Shown here one piece after another: positions 44,712-55,189 of a DNA stretch of 64,000 nucleotides. Both the position numbers and the translations under genes were made by a program. Each line of letters begins with the position of its first letter. The stretch's first letter is position 1. The stretch is from positions 4,507,454 to 4,571,453 of the forward strand of contig JAJEKV010000033.1 of assembly GCA_021234155.1 (NCBI GenBank), given 5' to 3'. This stretch comes from Isoetes taiwanensis. Its lineage: Eukaryota > Streptophyta > Lycopodiopsida > Isoetales > Isoetaceae. The notes below the pieces were generated by a model. It was given only the letters and a program-made list of their open reading frames with translations. It was not told where the DNA came from and did not search any database.

Positions 44712-44845
44712 ACCATTCTACACTATCCAAGGATTAAGAGAAATAGACTTCATTTACTTTGACAAAAAGATATAAAGCACCATTCTACACTATCCAAGGA
44801 TTAAGAGAAATAGACTTCATTTACTTTGACAAAAAGATATAAAGC
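44712..44845 (+). repeat. 67-bp tandem duplication
   Basis: ACCATTCTACACTATCCAAG... to TATAAAGC is present twice, essentially identical (44712-44778, 44779-44845). A recent duplication with no coding role seen. Confidence 0.92.
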
Positions 44846-45304
44846 CATATGGTAGGAGTGCATCCATATGCAAGTATGAGATGGGGGTAGCTACGTGACC
44901 ATCTTTTGAATGAAACAAAAATGCAATCCATAAATTCCATAAATTTGCTAAATAGACGATCAGATATGGAAGTCACAAGATTCAGGAAAAAGGAGAACAA
45001 AAAATATTGCTTGTAAGAGCAGAAATTCTCGGTCAAAACCCCTTCTTCAGGCATCTCCCAATACACACAGTATATTTGTGGCAAATAATCCTTTCTCTCA
45101 GTACATGGAAACAACAAATTTAGAAAAAGGACGAATTGCCAAAAGGGAAAATAAAATGAAGTGAAATGTCCGTGAACCATCAGATCTAGAAAACATCCAC
45201 ACCACACATCCAAAATTGTAAAAAATTTTAACTAATACAAGAGTGCATTAGCCTCTAGTTTCTTTAAGGAAGTATCCCTATGCTTGAGCACCTCCACGAG
45301 GAAG
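44846..45304. other. Unassigned; open minus-strand frame
   Basis: A 130-codon minus-strand frame (45213-44821) is rich in Phe, Leu, Tyr and Cys and has no recognisable domain. It overlaps the tandem repeat and is probably chance. Confidence 0.25.
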
Positions 45305-45600
45305 CTACCTATTGGTTAGCAGCATTATTAAAGAAGTCTCACAATGTATTTGAAAAACAAAGTTACTTCTAATGTTAGCATATGCAGGGCAATGAAGAAT
45401 CACATGAGGTTCATCCTCTATCTCGTCAATATTACATAACTTGCATACTCTTGCTTCTCGTGGTATATTACTCCATCTCCCTACCTCCACTCCAAGCCTA
45501 TGGGAACTGAGTCGCATCCTACTAATGGTGTGTCTTGTTTTAATTAAAAGGCCTTCTCTAGACACAATGTCTCCTGTAGGGTTGAGTTCGTCATCCTTCT
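45305..45600 (-). pseudogene. Second-class LINE C-terminal fragment
   Basis: The frame 45565-45305 reads SRMRLSSHRLGVEVGRWSNI then CKLCNIDEIEDEPHVILHCP, the C-terminal Cys/His domain (C-x2-C ... H-x4-C) that follows the RT in the second LINE class. It is closest to the plus-strand relic at 14.3 kb. No RT or tail is attached. Confidence 0.75.
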
Positions 45601-45755
45601 ATAAGCCTATATCTATTGCTATTGATTTCATTTATATCCAACCCCCACTTGCACATCTATATTCTTATATCAGCACCCTTTGTCTCCAATGCTAAGCATG
45701 TCAAACATTCAGCATCCAACTCAAATTTCACTTTGCATATGTATCACAACATTTT

Positions 45756-47275
45756 AAGGAAGGAAGGAAGGAAGGAAGTATATTTTAACGTCCACGGAGA
45801 CCAACTGGCCTATGAGACGGTTTTACAATATAGCGGAAAGTTTCCAAACACAAAATAAAACCATAGAAACCCTGTACAATGTGTCTCTACCACTGGGATG
45901 AAAAAACCCCCCGTGTGGGAGGAAAAACCCTTGTAGTAGGCGTTGAGAGGCCCTATTTGGATCACATATTCCGCCAATAACATATCATAAGGTGTCAGCA
46001 TTTTTGTACCTAGTTCTGTACGAAAACTTTCTTTTGAATCTGTTTTACCTTTTTCCACGTAATCAAAAGTCCAGTCCCCCAAACTTCACATTCATAGAGT
46101 ACAACAGATTGCACAAATGAGTTATAAAACATTATTTTGATGCGAACATCCCATATTTCAGCATTTCTACATCTTCTCTGCAATGGAAACAAGACTTCCA
46201 AACCACCACTGACACATTTGCTCTATTGTTTGATTCCTGTTAAAGCTTTTATCAACAATCAGCTTAAGATAATTATGCATATTTGCCATTTATACATATA
46301 GCAAGGTGCCCTTCAACTTTACCCCCTGAAAGAGTATGGCATCTCTCATGGGGTCCTGAGCTTGCATGACCTGGATGGAGCTGTCTGGACTGTCGTGCTA
46401 AGGTGCGCAGGGGTGTGGGCATCCGTTGCTGGGTAGCATTTGCTTGTCTAGATTGCCATGTTTCAAGCAAGCGATCATGGGCAGTAATTGCGTAGGAGGC
46501 CTGGCTTGCAACACCTGGACCTAAAGGCTTAGCACTTGCAATTGCAACGCCTACCTTTCCAATTCGTCCATGCAATAGCGTAGCTGCTCTTGAACATCGA
46601 CATGAAGGCCTTTCCCTTCCCTTACTGAGCCATTGGATTGCAAAGCTGACAGAGCTTTGCATTAATCTCTAAAGTCTGAAGGCAGCCTCTATGTTCCCAA
46701 GAGACAATGATGTCTCTAGAGTGGTAATCCAGTCCTGGTGGGTCTGGATGTGCCGATGTTGCAACCGATTTTCTTCGATGGCTATCTGGATATCCCTTTG
46801 AACAGTGGCAGTCATCTCCTCATCCTCTGACTAAAGGTGAGATTGAGTTACCTTCATCTCCTGCTCAAAACTTCCCTATTGCGAGCTATGGTGGCAATGC
46901 TGGCGGACATGGTGTCTAGATGGTCTAACTTATCCTGCGGCCTTTCAGATTATACTAGGCAGAGGTTATCCTCAGGCTGTTGCATGCGGGTCTCCATGCC
47001 AGCAACACGTTGCTTGTTGTAGGCAGTTCCTTTTTGAGGAACGCCGAGGATAGTATCTCTTTTTCCAGGCCTGCTATACGTTCTGCATTGTGAGCGGCCG
47101 TCGAAGTACTCCCCCAAGATAAGCATGGCTGCCATGCTGCCATCTGGTAGTGTCGTTGGTTGGGTGGCTTCTATGTTGTTGTATGGCAGTGACTCTGACT
47201 GGAATTGCGCGATTTGTTGGGTGTCACATCAACATATGCATCCTTGGGATTTGGCGAGGGGGCACTGGAGTTGCG
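45756..47275 (-). mobile_element. Internally deleted second-class LINE with (TTCC)n tail
   Basis: On the minus strand the 3' end has GGCCAGTTGGTCTCCGTGGA followed by a CTTC/TTCC repeat (45756-45778). Upstream are an RT thumb (SVVLYECEVWGTGLL near 46100; TPYDMLLAEYVIQIGPLNAY near 45990) and then, at 46270-47140, ORF1-like coiled coil (VAGMETRMQQPEDN near 46975; ERIAGLEKEI near 47080). Endonuclease and most of the RT are missing, so ORF1 joins the RT thumb directly. Stops are frequent. Confidence 0.75.
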
Positions 47276-47490
47276 ATGACTATAACCGGGGTATAGAAGA
47301 ATAGAATAGAATAGAATAGAATAGATTTTTAGTGTCCACGGAGACCAATTGGCCTATGGGGCCCAAACAAAAAGAGAGCAGCAAGCATATTACTGACAGG
47401 ATTAAAAAACCCCCGCCCCGAAGGGTTTTCGAGGGAAAAACCTTAGCAGTAATAAGCATGCTGGCACACTGTACAATTGCATAGGACATT

Positions 47491-47817
47491 TCAATACCGT
47501 CCCGTAGGACACAAACGAGCCCGTGCATCCATAACCTCCTGGAGGTACGACCCCAACAAACCCACTGACGCCGTAGTCAATAACTGATGCAACGGCTGGC
47601 CAGGCACTAGTAATCGAACATATCGCTCTCGGATATGGGCAAATCTTTGGGCAGATCCGAGGGCATGACATTCATCCTCAATCGCCACGGTGGCAACACC
47701 GACAAAGCCTTTGCTCGTGCTTCCCGCCCAACGCCCTATTTCAATCGGAGGCGATGTGCCCCGTCTTGAATGGAAGCTATAAGTCCAGTGCTTCTTCATG
47801 GGTAGCTGGGTGTACAA
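47491..47817 (-). pseudogene. LINE C-terminal Cys/His domain
   Basis: The frame contains PIEIGRWAGSTS and VAIEDECHALGS followed by FAHIRERY, aligning with VEVGRW..IEDEPHVILHCP of the fragments at 45.3 kb and 14.3 kb. The paired cysteines are degraded. Confidence 0.6.
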
Positions 47818-48184
47818 ATCTTGGTGTGGGCCTCTTGTGAGCCTAGGATTGACTTGTGGCGATAGTGTGCCGCCTTAACATCGTCGAGCCTCTGCATCCC
47901 GTGAGCTTGCGAAGGAAAGTGGCATCCGGTATAGTTTAAGTGCCTCGCGATCTTTCTTTGTCCCGACACGGGCGATCTCGTTTTGCTGCACACCCCAGCG
48001 TGAGAACCACTGAGCTTGCTTGTCTTTCCAGTAGGATTTCAGGCGTTGGGGGCCCATCGCCGTGGCCAAGGCAAGGTGGGGCAAGCGTGTATCAGCCATA
48101 GCAACCACCTTTTGGAAGTAAACGATATGGCGTTCCAATGCAGCCCGTTGAAAGGGGTAGAAAGCCTGTCTCTTGGAGTAGGAT

Positions 48185-49342
48185 CTAGTACGGAACTGTG
48201 GACTTCAACCCCAGGGCCCGTGCCAAAAAGGCCTTCTGCACCTGCTCGAGGTCATTCCAGGTGTTGAGGGATATCACCGGACCCCACACTTCCGCCCCAT
48301 ACAAAAGGACCGGCTCAACCAAGGCCCGAAACAAGTGTGGATCGGTGACCCCTGGGCATACAACTCGCCTTGTGGTCATTGTTCTCATGGCATATAGTGC
48401 TTTCCAACCCGCCGTGACCCGCAACCCGATAGCCGCATCCCAATGGGTGGTAGTTGAGAACTCAATCCCCAAGTATTTGTAGGTCGGAGCCACCTCTACC
48501 TCCCGCCTTACAGTAAGTGAATGTGGGAAGCCATGGTCGACGGGATGATGCAACTAGCAAAGACCCTAGTTTTGGCCAAGTTAACTTCGCATGCCGGTGA
48601 ATTGGCGTAAAGTGTCAAGAGCATCCAGTGACGTTGCATGTCCTCCTCGGGTATAGGCCATGAGGTTGACATCGTCGATATATGAGTTGCCGGATTGTGT
48701 GATGCATAAGATGTGCGCCGGCACCTCCATGCTCAGAGAGCCAATCTTCTAACTGATCAATGTATAGGCCAAAGAGTGTGGGGGAGAGGGGGCAACCCTG
48801 ACGCTCCAATGCTACTAGTCACCGGGTCGTCTTTGCTGATGTGATCGGCCCGAGCATGCCTCGTCTGACCTATATACACCGCATTCCCGCAAGTCCGGGG
48901 GTCCCCGGCTGCCGCAATCGTCCCATAGCTTATTGCGAGGTATGCGTGGTCGAATGCCTTTGCAAAATCCATGAAACAACAGTACAGGTTCTCGGCCTGG
49001 CGATTCCTGCTATCCTCAATCAATGTGCGCAGAGTGAAGATATGATCAATGGTGGAATGTCCGGGCGAAAAACCTGCCTCGTAAGAGCTTCGCACCTCCG
49101 TTTCCCTCTGCCCATATTGTCAGCCACTGCTCAAGGATGCCAGCCAACAGTTTTGCAAAGAGAGAGCTGACCATAATAGTACGGTAGTTGGCCGGGCATC
49201 GAGGGTCCCCGGCTTTGTAAATGGGCACTACTCTACTAGTAGTCCAACGCTGGGGGAAGCCTTCTCGCAATGCTTTATTGAACAATGCCGTGAGAACAGG
49301 CACCAGTGGAGGCCCAGCCCATTTCAGAAGTTCCGCCTGCAT
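48185..49342 (-). pseudogene. LINE reverse transcriptase (second class)
   Basis: Pieces in order from 49342: fingers LRGFPQRWTTSRVVPIYKAG-like (EGFPQRWTTSRVVPIYKAGD) and NYRTIMVSSLFAKLLAGILE; palm AGFSPGHSTIDHIFTLRTLI and CCFMDFAKAFD with the first Asp (about 48960); GCPLSPTLFGLYIDQLEDWL near 48790. The YxDD box is broken near 48670 (THIYRRCQP-like; the other frame gives YIDDVNL). Thumb: YKYLGIEFSTTTHWDAAIGL and EPVLLYGAEVWGPV at 48450-48290. At least four frameshifts. Confidence 0.85.
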
Positions 49343-49724
49343 GCCATCTAAATCTGCTGCCTTCCCATTAGCTAGATGCTATAGGCCCATGATGACATCC
49401 CCCTCCGTGATAACCAAAGCCATGCCTATCTGTGGAGGGATCGGTGCCCGCCCCGGCCGGGTCGTCATGCCGTGCAAAGCAAATCTTGTACCCATTGCTC
49501 AGAGGTGATGTTCCCCGTGGGTTGTGTAGGCTTGCTCAAGACCCTTCTCCGAATGTCCCGGGGTGCGGTCCGTGGAGACCAAACATCATTGTGATGCTCG
49601 CGGTGTATCTGGCCTTCTTGTTCTTGAGAAAGGAGCGGTATTGACTGACGGCCTGTGGGCGGGAGATGGGATCAGTGACTTGCCGGAGTGTGCGTTTGAG
49701 CTCCCGACACTCATCATCAAACCA

Positions 49725-50760
49725 TCATTCTGGGGGAAGGTGGTAGTGCACGAGAGGCTCGCCGTGGCGGCCTCTCCCAAAGCATCTTTCCGCCGCCGGG
49801 TCGAAGCGTGAGTCACCGGCGGCATTGTTCTTGAAGTGTGGGGAGTTGCAGCAGTCCCGCCAGTTCATGCTCAAGCAGCTGGGCATAGGTCCCTGCACGG
49901 TCATAGTCCAGGCGCAGCTGGGGCACCTGGTGTGTTGAGGCGAGGGTGTGCCAGGGGAGCCTCCCAATGGAGGTGCATGAACGAGGGCCGTGGTCCGAAG
50001 TCTACTTCCTCGTCCCGAAAGTCCGTCCCCGATGGAAAAATGAGTAACCAGGTGCAGATCACGTCCCTCAACCAGCAGATAATCCACCACACTGGAGCCG
50101 CCCCCTTGGTTCTCATGTCTATAAGTGCAGCAGCTGGAAGACGGCCATTGTGCCAACCCATTACAAATAACCAGGTCAAAGATACTACCCAGCAACAACA
50201 ACTGCCTGCCATAGCGCGAAATATGGTCGTCGTCGATATCCTTGACCAAGCCACCTCTGCGGGGTTCAATCGCAAAGACGCCCCTCTGCCGGGGGCTCAA
50301 ATTTTGGAACACCGCCGGCTCCTGTATGCATTAAAGTCGCCAAGCAACATAACCCCCGCCTAACCGTTTGTCTTCTTTGTATGTCATCATATAGATCGAC
50401 ATAGGGCTCCAATCGATCCACATCCGAATGAGTGTTACAAAAGTTGCTCGGCATGTGGAAAGTAGCATCTTTGCTATGAGGAGAGTGTCGCCACCGTCAT
50501 CTTTGCGTGCACCCACAAGTAGCGATTGTATCCGCATGCGTTTTTATGCAACGAGGCCGAATGCCTCAAGGTTGCACGATAGTAGCAGGCAACCCCATGC
50601 CCCCGCTTGCACGTGCACTCATTGAACACCGAAATGCAGATAGCCTGGGAGGTCCCAGAGTGCAGGTTCTGCATGCTCCCATGTTTCCATGAGGAAAATG
50701 AGATCCATATCCAGTGCGATAAGCGTTGAGACTCGCCTTTCTACCGGGGAAGCCCGGCAG
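49725..50760 (-). pseudogene. LINE APE endonuclease (second class)
   Basis: It starts with LIALDMDLIFLMETWEHAEP (catalytic Glu, near 50700). The later part at 50312-49725 reads LLLLGSIFDLVICNGLAQWP and then SSVVDYLLVEGRDLHLVTHF, the usual end of this endonuclease before the S-D-H motif. Between them sequence is shifted (LVGARKDDGGDTLLIAKMLL). Confidence 0.75.
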
Positions 50761-51139
50761 TTCGTGACACCATCCCGGGAGGCACGCCTCCTATTTGTTG
50801 GCATTCGATGTGGGCCGGTCGATGATCTGCCCCGGTTGCGGGAGGAAGCGGTGTGAGGCGCTGGCGGCAGATCCGGGCGGCGGGAGCAGAGGTGCGATGA
50901 GGGGCACCGGCAGCGGCAGGAGTGGCGGCAGCTGGACGCGCATTGCATCGGCGACCTCGGCGGCGCCGGCACTGAAAATGCGGCTTCCCCGGACAAGGCA
51001 AGCAGCCCCCTCTACGACGGGCGTCCTCGACTGGGCCGTAGCTTTGCCGGCCGGGACTCTGTTTCATCGGGGTGAGATCCTCGGTCGACATACTGAGGCG
51101 GTCCCCAGTTTGCCTACTCGATGCGGGGATGGCCTCACG

Positions 51140-52347
51140 TACTGCGCATATGCGCCCCAGTGAATGTGACAATGCGCGCGGCGATGATTAAAACGTTGAG
51201 CCCCAAAGGCTTCGCTCTAGCAATGTGTAAATGCGGTCGGGAATGCCATTCGAGATAGGATCTCATCCCGAATAAACTTGGTGAGATCTTCTCCTGCCTC
51301 CTCCGAGAGTCCACGCACCACCACATTATGGCGTCGGCGGCCCTGCTCCTGCTGCTCACTGAGTCGAGGGGCCACATTAGATGTCCCAGCAGGTGATGCC
51401 TGTTGGCTAGAGTGTGTGGGCTGCTGACAGCGAGAGCGATGTGGTGTGCGAGATGGAGGAGGTGGGGGAGGTGGTGGCGTCTGTCGCACTTTTGTGGGTT
51501 GTGGGGCACGCGTCGCGTGTAGGCTGTCCCCCGTGTTCTGCGACCTCTGCTGCCTGGAGTCGAGAGCCTAGCTCCTGCTGGAATCTCTGCTGCTTGGCCA
51601 ACTCATTTGTGCAGTGCCGCAGGTGTTCATGGACTTCAGCATGGAGGCCGCTGCCTTGTTGGGCAATGGTTGCTTTGAGCTGCTGAATCTCCTGATCTTG
51701 TGTCTCAGCCCGACTCTGCAGGGTTCTTAGCTCTGCCGGGCCGGGCCGGCGACTTCGGGGCGTTACGTATCGGTGGGCATACCCCTCAGCTTCCGACTTG
51801 AGGCGGGAAATAGTTGCCACTGTCTCCTGCTCAACACCCTGCCTGTCGCATGCCAGTCTCCATGGTGGTGTGGAAGGAATCCACGCGAGCTCGCAAGTCG
51901 GCAAGGCCCTGCTTATCTTGTTGCCTCTCAAAGTGGGCCAAGCGAAGCCCGTCGGGTCTCCATGTCTGTAACGCGTTGCCTTTCCGCTGCCAACTGTCTT
52001 TTGAGCACATGGGATGCTGAGGACTGTATCTCTGATGTCAATCCTGCAATCCGGGTTCTGTTACTCTCGATCTGTTCCTCCAGCTGCTTCATGTCCCTCG
52101 TCTGCGGCTGTGTCGGGCTTGAGCAGCCTTCACCCATCTCCCGAGCCAATCTCGTAGATTGGGCCTTCGCCCAGGCTTCCCTCCTCATGGAAGAGGTTTC
52201 TCCCTTGCCTTTGTTATCTGACCGGGGCCGCTTTCGTGGCCCCTCCCCCGATTCTCCCGTGGGCTGGGCCGGGCTTGGGAGCGGGTCAGGCCGGTGTCTT
52301 TGGTCTCCCTCCAAACGGGGTCCGGGCAAGGGGGCTCTGGCGGCCAT
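51140..52347 (-). pseudogene. LINE ORF1: coiled coil plus RRM-like domain
   Basis: ATG at 52347. Residues 1 to about 60 are Pro/Arg/Lys-rich (GPRKRPRSDNKGKGE). A long coiled coil follows (MKQLEEQIESNRTRIAGLTS, VLKRQLAAERQRVTDMETRR), continuing after a shift at about 51928 (LRTLQSRAETQDQEIQQLKA). Next come a Ser/Thr/Pro linker and an RRM-like strand, RRHNVVVRGLSEEAGEDLTK (about 51340-51280), then RIVTFTGAHMRST. Coiled coil followed by RRM is the L1 ORF1p architecture: a trimeric RNA chaperone. Confidence 0.75.
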
Positions 52348-52463
52348 GAAGTTGTGTGGTATGAATGGGGGGTTAAAGAGTTAAAGGGCTATGAAGAATT
52401 GAAAGATATTTAAAAGCACAAACGATGGGAAAGGAAAACACAAGGAAAGAAAAGAAGGCGACT

Positions 52464-52698
52464 GATGCTGCGAATTTCGCAAATTTGAAACACTCTATTG
52501 GCGCGCCATGAGTCGTCTTGATGCTGCGAATTTCGAGCGAATTTCGCAAATCTGAAACACTCTATTGACGCGCCATGAGTCGTCTTGATGTCGCTAATTT
52601 TGAAAATCTGAAACACTCTATTGACGCGCCATGAGTCGTCTTGATGCTGCGAATTTCGAAAATCTGAAACACTCTATTGACGCGCCATGAGTCGTCTT
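52464..52698 (-). repeat. 56-bp tandem array, four units, next to LINE ORF1
   Basis: Units at 52464-52519, 52520-52586 (67 bp, with an 11-bp internal duplication), 52587-52642 and 52643-52698. Each ends ACTCTATTGACGCGCCATGA GTCGTCTT. The array begins 117 bp before the ORF1 start codon and may be monomeric 5' UTR. Confidence 0.92.
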
Positions 52699-53130
52699 GA
52701 AGGCTAGAGAGACCTGAGAGGCTTGATAGAATGTAGAGAGAGAAGGCCAGACTTGGTTGTAGAGAGAGAAGGCCAGAGAGATAGAGCAGACTTGGTTGTA
52801 GAGAGAGAAGGCTAGAGAGATAGAGCACTTGGTTGTAGAGAGAGAAGGCCAGAGAGATAGAGCAGACTTGGTTGTAGAGAGAGAAGGCCAGAGAGATAGA
52901 GCAGACTTGGTTGTAGAGAGAGAAGGCTAGAGAGATAGAGAAGACTTGGTAGGATGTAGAGAGAGAAGGCTAGAGAGATAGAGCAGACTTGGTAGGATGT
53001 AGAGAGAGAAGGCCAGAGAGATAGAGCAGACTTGGTAGGGAGAAGGCCAGAGAGATAGAGCAGACTTGGTTGTAGAGAGAGAAGGCTAGAGAGATAGAGC
53101 AGACTTGGTAGGATGTAGGGAGAGAGGGAA
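52699..53130 (-). repeat. GAGA-rich tandem array of 39-49 bp units
   Basis: About nine units of AGAGAGATAGAGCAGACTTG G(T)..GTAGAGAGAGAAGGC. They give an artificial Ser/Leu-rich minus-strand frame (LLYLSGLLSLQPS repeats), not a gene. The array directly continues the 56-bp array. Confidence 0.92.
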
Positions 53131-54189
53131 ACAAGGATAGAGCAGAGGGGAAGAAGGTAAGACAAGGCTAGAGAGAGAATGTGCTAGGCGCTAGAGAGAG
53201 AATGGAGCCAAAGAGATAGGCGCTAGAGAGAGAATGGAGCCAAAGAGATATGATGACAGAGGCCTTGACCTGGAAAAGACTTATGAGAGAGGCCTTGGCC
53301 TGAAGAAGACCTTAGACAAGTTAATGTCCAAAATGTCAAAGTCAATGGATAAATAGTCAATGATATTTGATGACAACAGGCCTCCAGATTAGATTTTGCT
53401 TAAACCGGCAAAATACCGTGCTTTGTTGCTACTTACCGGATTTTTTAGAAAATATCCTCTAATTTGCCAGATTTAACAAGCATTTTACAAAATTTTGACC
53501 AAAAATTTTCCAGCATCTATTAAAGAAATCGGATTTTAACAACTTCAACCAGAAATTCTGGGGAGGAATCCCCCAAATCTGGAGCCCTGGATGACAGCTT
53601 GGAGAAGACTTTTGACAAGTAAAAGTCCAAAAAAGTCAAAGTCAAATGTCAAAATTTATTTCAATTGCTAAAAAGTCAAAGTCAATGGCAGGTATCATTG
53701 AATTTGGAGATGCACTCCTACCAAAAAATAGGAATTGTGCCTCCACCTGGTGGACTTCCCATATGGCAAAATTTTTTAAATTGGACCAGACAAAGAAAGG
53801 GGCTAACCGGGCATTTTCAGAACCCTGGTTAATTGGACCAGACAAAGAAAGGGGCTAACCGGGTATTTTCCGAACCCTGGTTAGTAGCTTAGGGCCTAGG
53901 CCTAACCTTTTTGAGGTACAAAGATTCCAGCATTTCACTATAGGAGGCTGTTGTAAGCATTGCTTTTCGGGCTTGCATATCCTCAGGTACAAGGATCTTG
54001 CGTTTCTAGCTCGTCCTCTAATCGGCAGATAATTTGCAATTAGTTTGCAAATGATACTTTTTCTGAGAGTATAGGTCGCGTTTTGGATAATATTATGGAC
54101 AGACCACACTGTGGTGCCTTTTTATTGGAGCTAAACATTAATTGTGTCACTGTGAGCTAAACAGGAGGTCTCTTGCTCCAGTAATAAGT
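53131..54189. other. Repeat-rich unassigned sequence
   Basis: A 33-bp repeat (GCGCTAGAGAGAGAATGGAG) lies near 53190 and 53220. A 52-bp direct duplication lies at 53781-53832 and 53833-53882 (TTGGACCAGACAAAGAAAGG..). No gene recognised. Confidence 0.6.
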
Positions 54190-54524
54190 CTTTGCTATCA
54201 AAAGTATTCTGCTGCCTACAATTTCTCGAATTTGAAAATGTTACTAAAATATTTGTGGTACAAAAATGCTTTAAACTTTCGAACGTCTTTTCTCCTGGAT
54301 TTGGTAATAACATTTTTCATTAAGAGACAGAAAGAAATGCAGATGAGGCATGTATCTACAGAGTAATTACAGTAATGCCTCTGCAGAGTTTCAGATCTAA
54401 CCAATTCACCTCCGACTTTGCAACATGTTCAATCAATTGTAGAAAGAGTATATGTCCGGGGAGGAAAAACAGAGCGCTAGAAAAGAAGCACAATAGCAGA
54501 GCTCTAAATTTGCACAGGAATGGT

Positions 54525-54540
54525 GGCGTTTAAAAACGCC
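54525..54540 (-). terminator. Histone-type 3' stem-loop after second H2B
   Basis: On the minus strand the sequence is GGCGTTTTTAAACGCC, identical to the other two copies, starting 31 nt after the stop and preceded by an A-run, followed by ACCATTCCTG. 6-bp stem, TTTA loop. Confidence 0.6.
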
Positions 54541-54571
54541 ATTTTTTTTGTGAAGAAAAAGAAACCCAAAC

Positions 54572-54997
54572 TCAACCACTTGTGAATTTTGTAACAGCCT
54601 TTGTGCCTTCAGAAACAGCATGCTTGGCAAGCTCACCAGGCAAAATCAATCTAACAGCGGTCTGGATCTCCCGAGAAGTGATAGTGGGCTTCTTGTTATA
54701 CCTTGCAAGCTTAGAAGCCTCTTGAGCAAGCTTCTCAAAGATATCATTGATAAAGGAATTCATAATACCCATGGCCTTAGAAGAAATGCCAGTATCAGGA
54801 TGTACCTGCTTAAGAACCTTGAAGATGTAAATCTTGTAGCTTTCAACACTGCGCTTCACTCTCTTCTTCTTCTTCTCGCCTTCCTTTGCAGGCTTCTTCT
54901 CAGGTTTGCCCTTTTTGGCAACAGCGGCAGGCTTCTTCTCAGCCTTGGGTCCCTTGGTAGCCTTTTGCTCCGAATCTGCGGCAGACTTGGGCGCCAT
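54572..54997 (-). CDS. Histone H2B (inverted second copy)
   Basis: 141 codons, intronless, encoding the same protein as 10353-10778 in the opposite orientation about 44 kb away. Only synonymous changes are seen in the coding region, while the 5' leader differs at several positions (for example GATCCGTCTG against GATCCATCTG). The tail, histone fold and ubiquitination-site context AVTKFTSG are intact. The ATG of [11 protein letters not shown] (54997) is chosen as in the partner. Promoter and 3' hairpin are conserved too, so both copies are probably expressed. Identity of the two proteins suggests purifying selection, gene conversion or recent duplication; the more diverged flanks argue for one of the first two. 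Confidence 0.97.
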   Translation of the reverse strand: MAPKSAADSEQKATKGPKAEKKPAAVAKKGKPEKKPAKEGEKKKKRVKRSVESYKIYIFKVLKQVHPDTGISSKAMGIMNSFINDIFEKLAQEASKLARYNKKPTITSREIQTAVRLILPGELAKHAVSEGTKAVTKFTSG

Positions 54998-55100
54998 AGC
55001 TGAAAGGCGGATGTAAAACGGTCGGATTAAGCAGAAAATAAGCAGACGGATCGAATTTGATGGCAAGAACTAAGATGAGAAATGGAGCTGAAAAGGGGGG

Positions 55101-55176
55101 TATTTATAAGGCGGAGAGGGCTAAAGCGGGAAATTTTCAAAATGGGCCAATGAGATGATTTCACTCGGATCATCTC
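55101..55176 (-). promoter_or_regulatory. Promoter of the second H2B gene
   Basis: Reading upstream on the minus strand: TATAAATA (55101-55108), then a CCAAT-type box (CCAAT at 55147-55151 on the plus strand) and the palindrome GAGATGAT...ATCATCTC (55152-55176) with GATCCGAG. This is the same order as at 10175-10249. Confidence 0.7.
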
Positions 55177-55189
55177 TCTGTAATACATT

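Larger units (their letters stand above)
47295..52460 (-). mobile_element. Near full-length second-class LINE, GC-rich, (TATTC)n tail
   Basis: The minus-strand order is 5' tandem arrays, ORF1 (52347 to about 51140), endonuclease (about 50760-49725), RT (about 49342-48185) and a C-terminal Cys/His domain (47817-47491). The 3' UTR ends GGCCAATTGGTCTCCGTGGA and about five TATTC repeats (47299-47325). Its RRM-type ORF1 and SSHRLEIEVGRW-like C-terminus resemble L1/Tx1-like LINEs common in animals and differ from the zf-RVT plant L1 type. GC content is visibly higher than in the flanks. Many shifts make it inactive. Confidence 0.85.

Noticed and set aside
52464-53130. CRISPR-like regular repeats
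   Set aside because: Units are contiguous without unique spacers, lengths vary, and the sequence is eukaryotic nuclear DNA.
52562-53165. Repeated Ser/Leu-rich minus-strand frames resembling a membrane protein
   Set aside because: They are translations of the GAGA-rich tandem array, with periodicity set by the DNA repeat.
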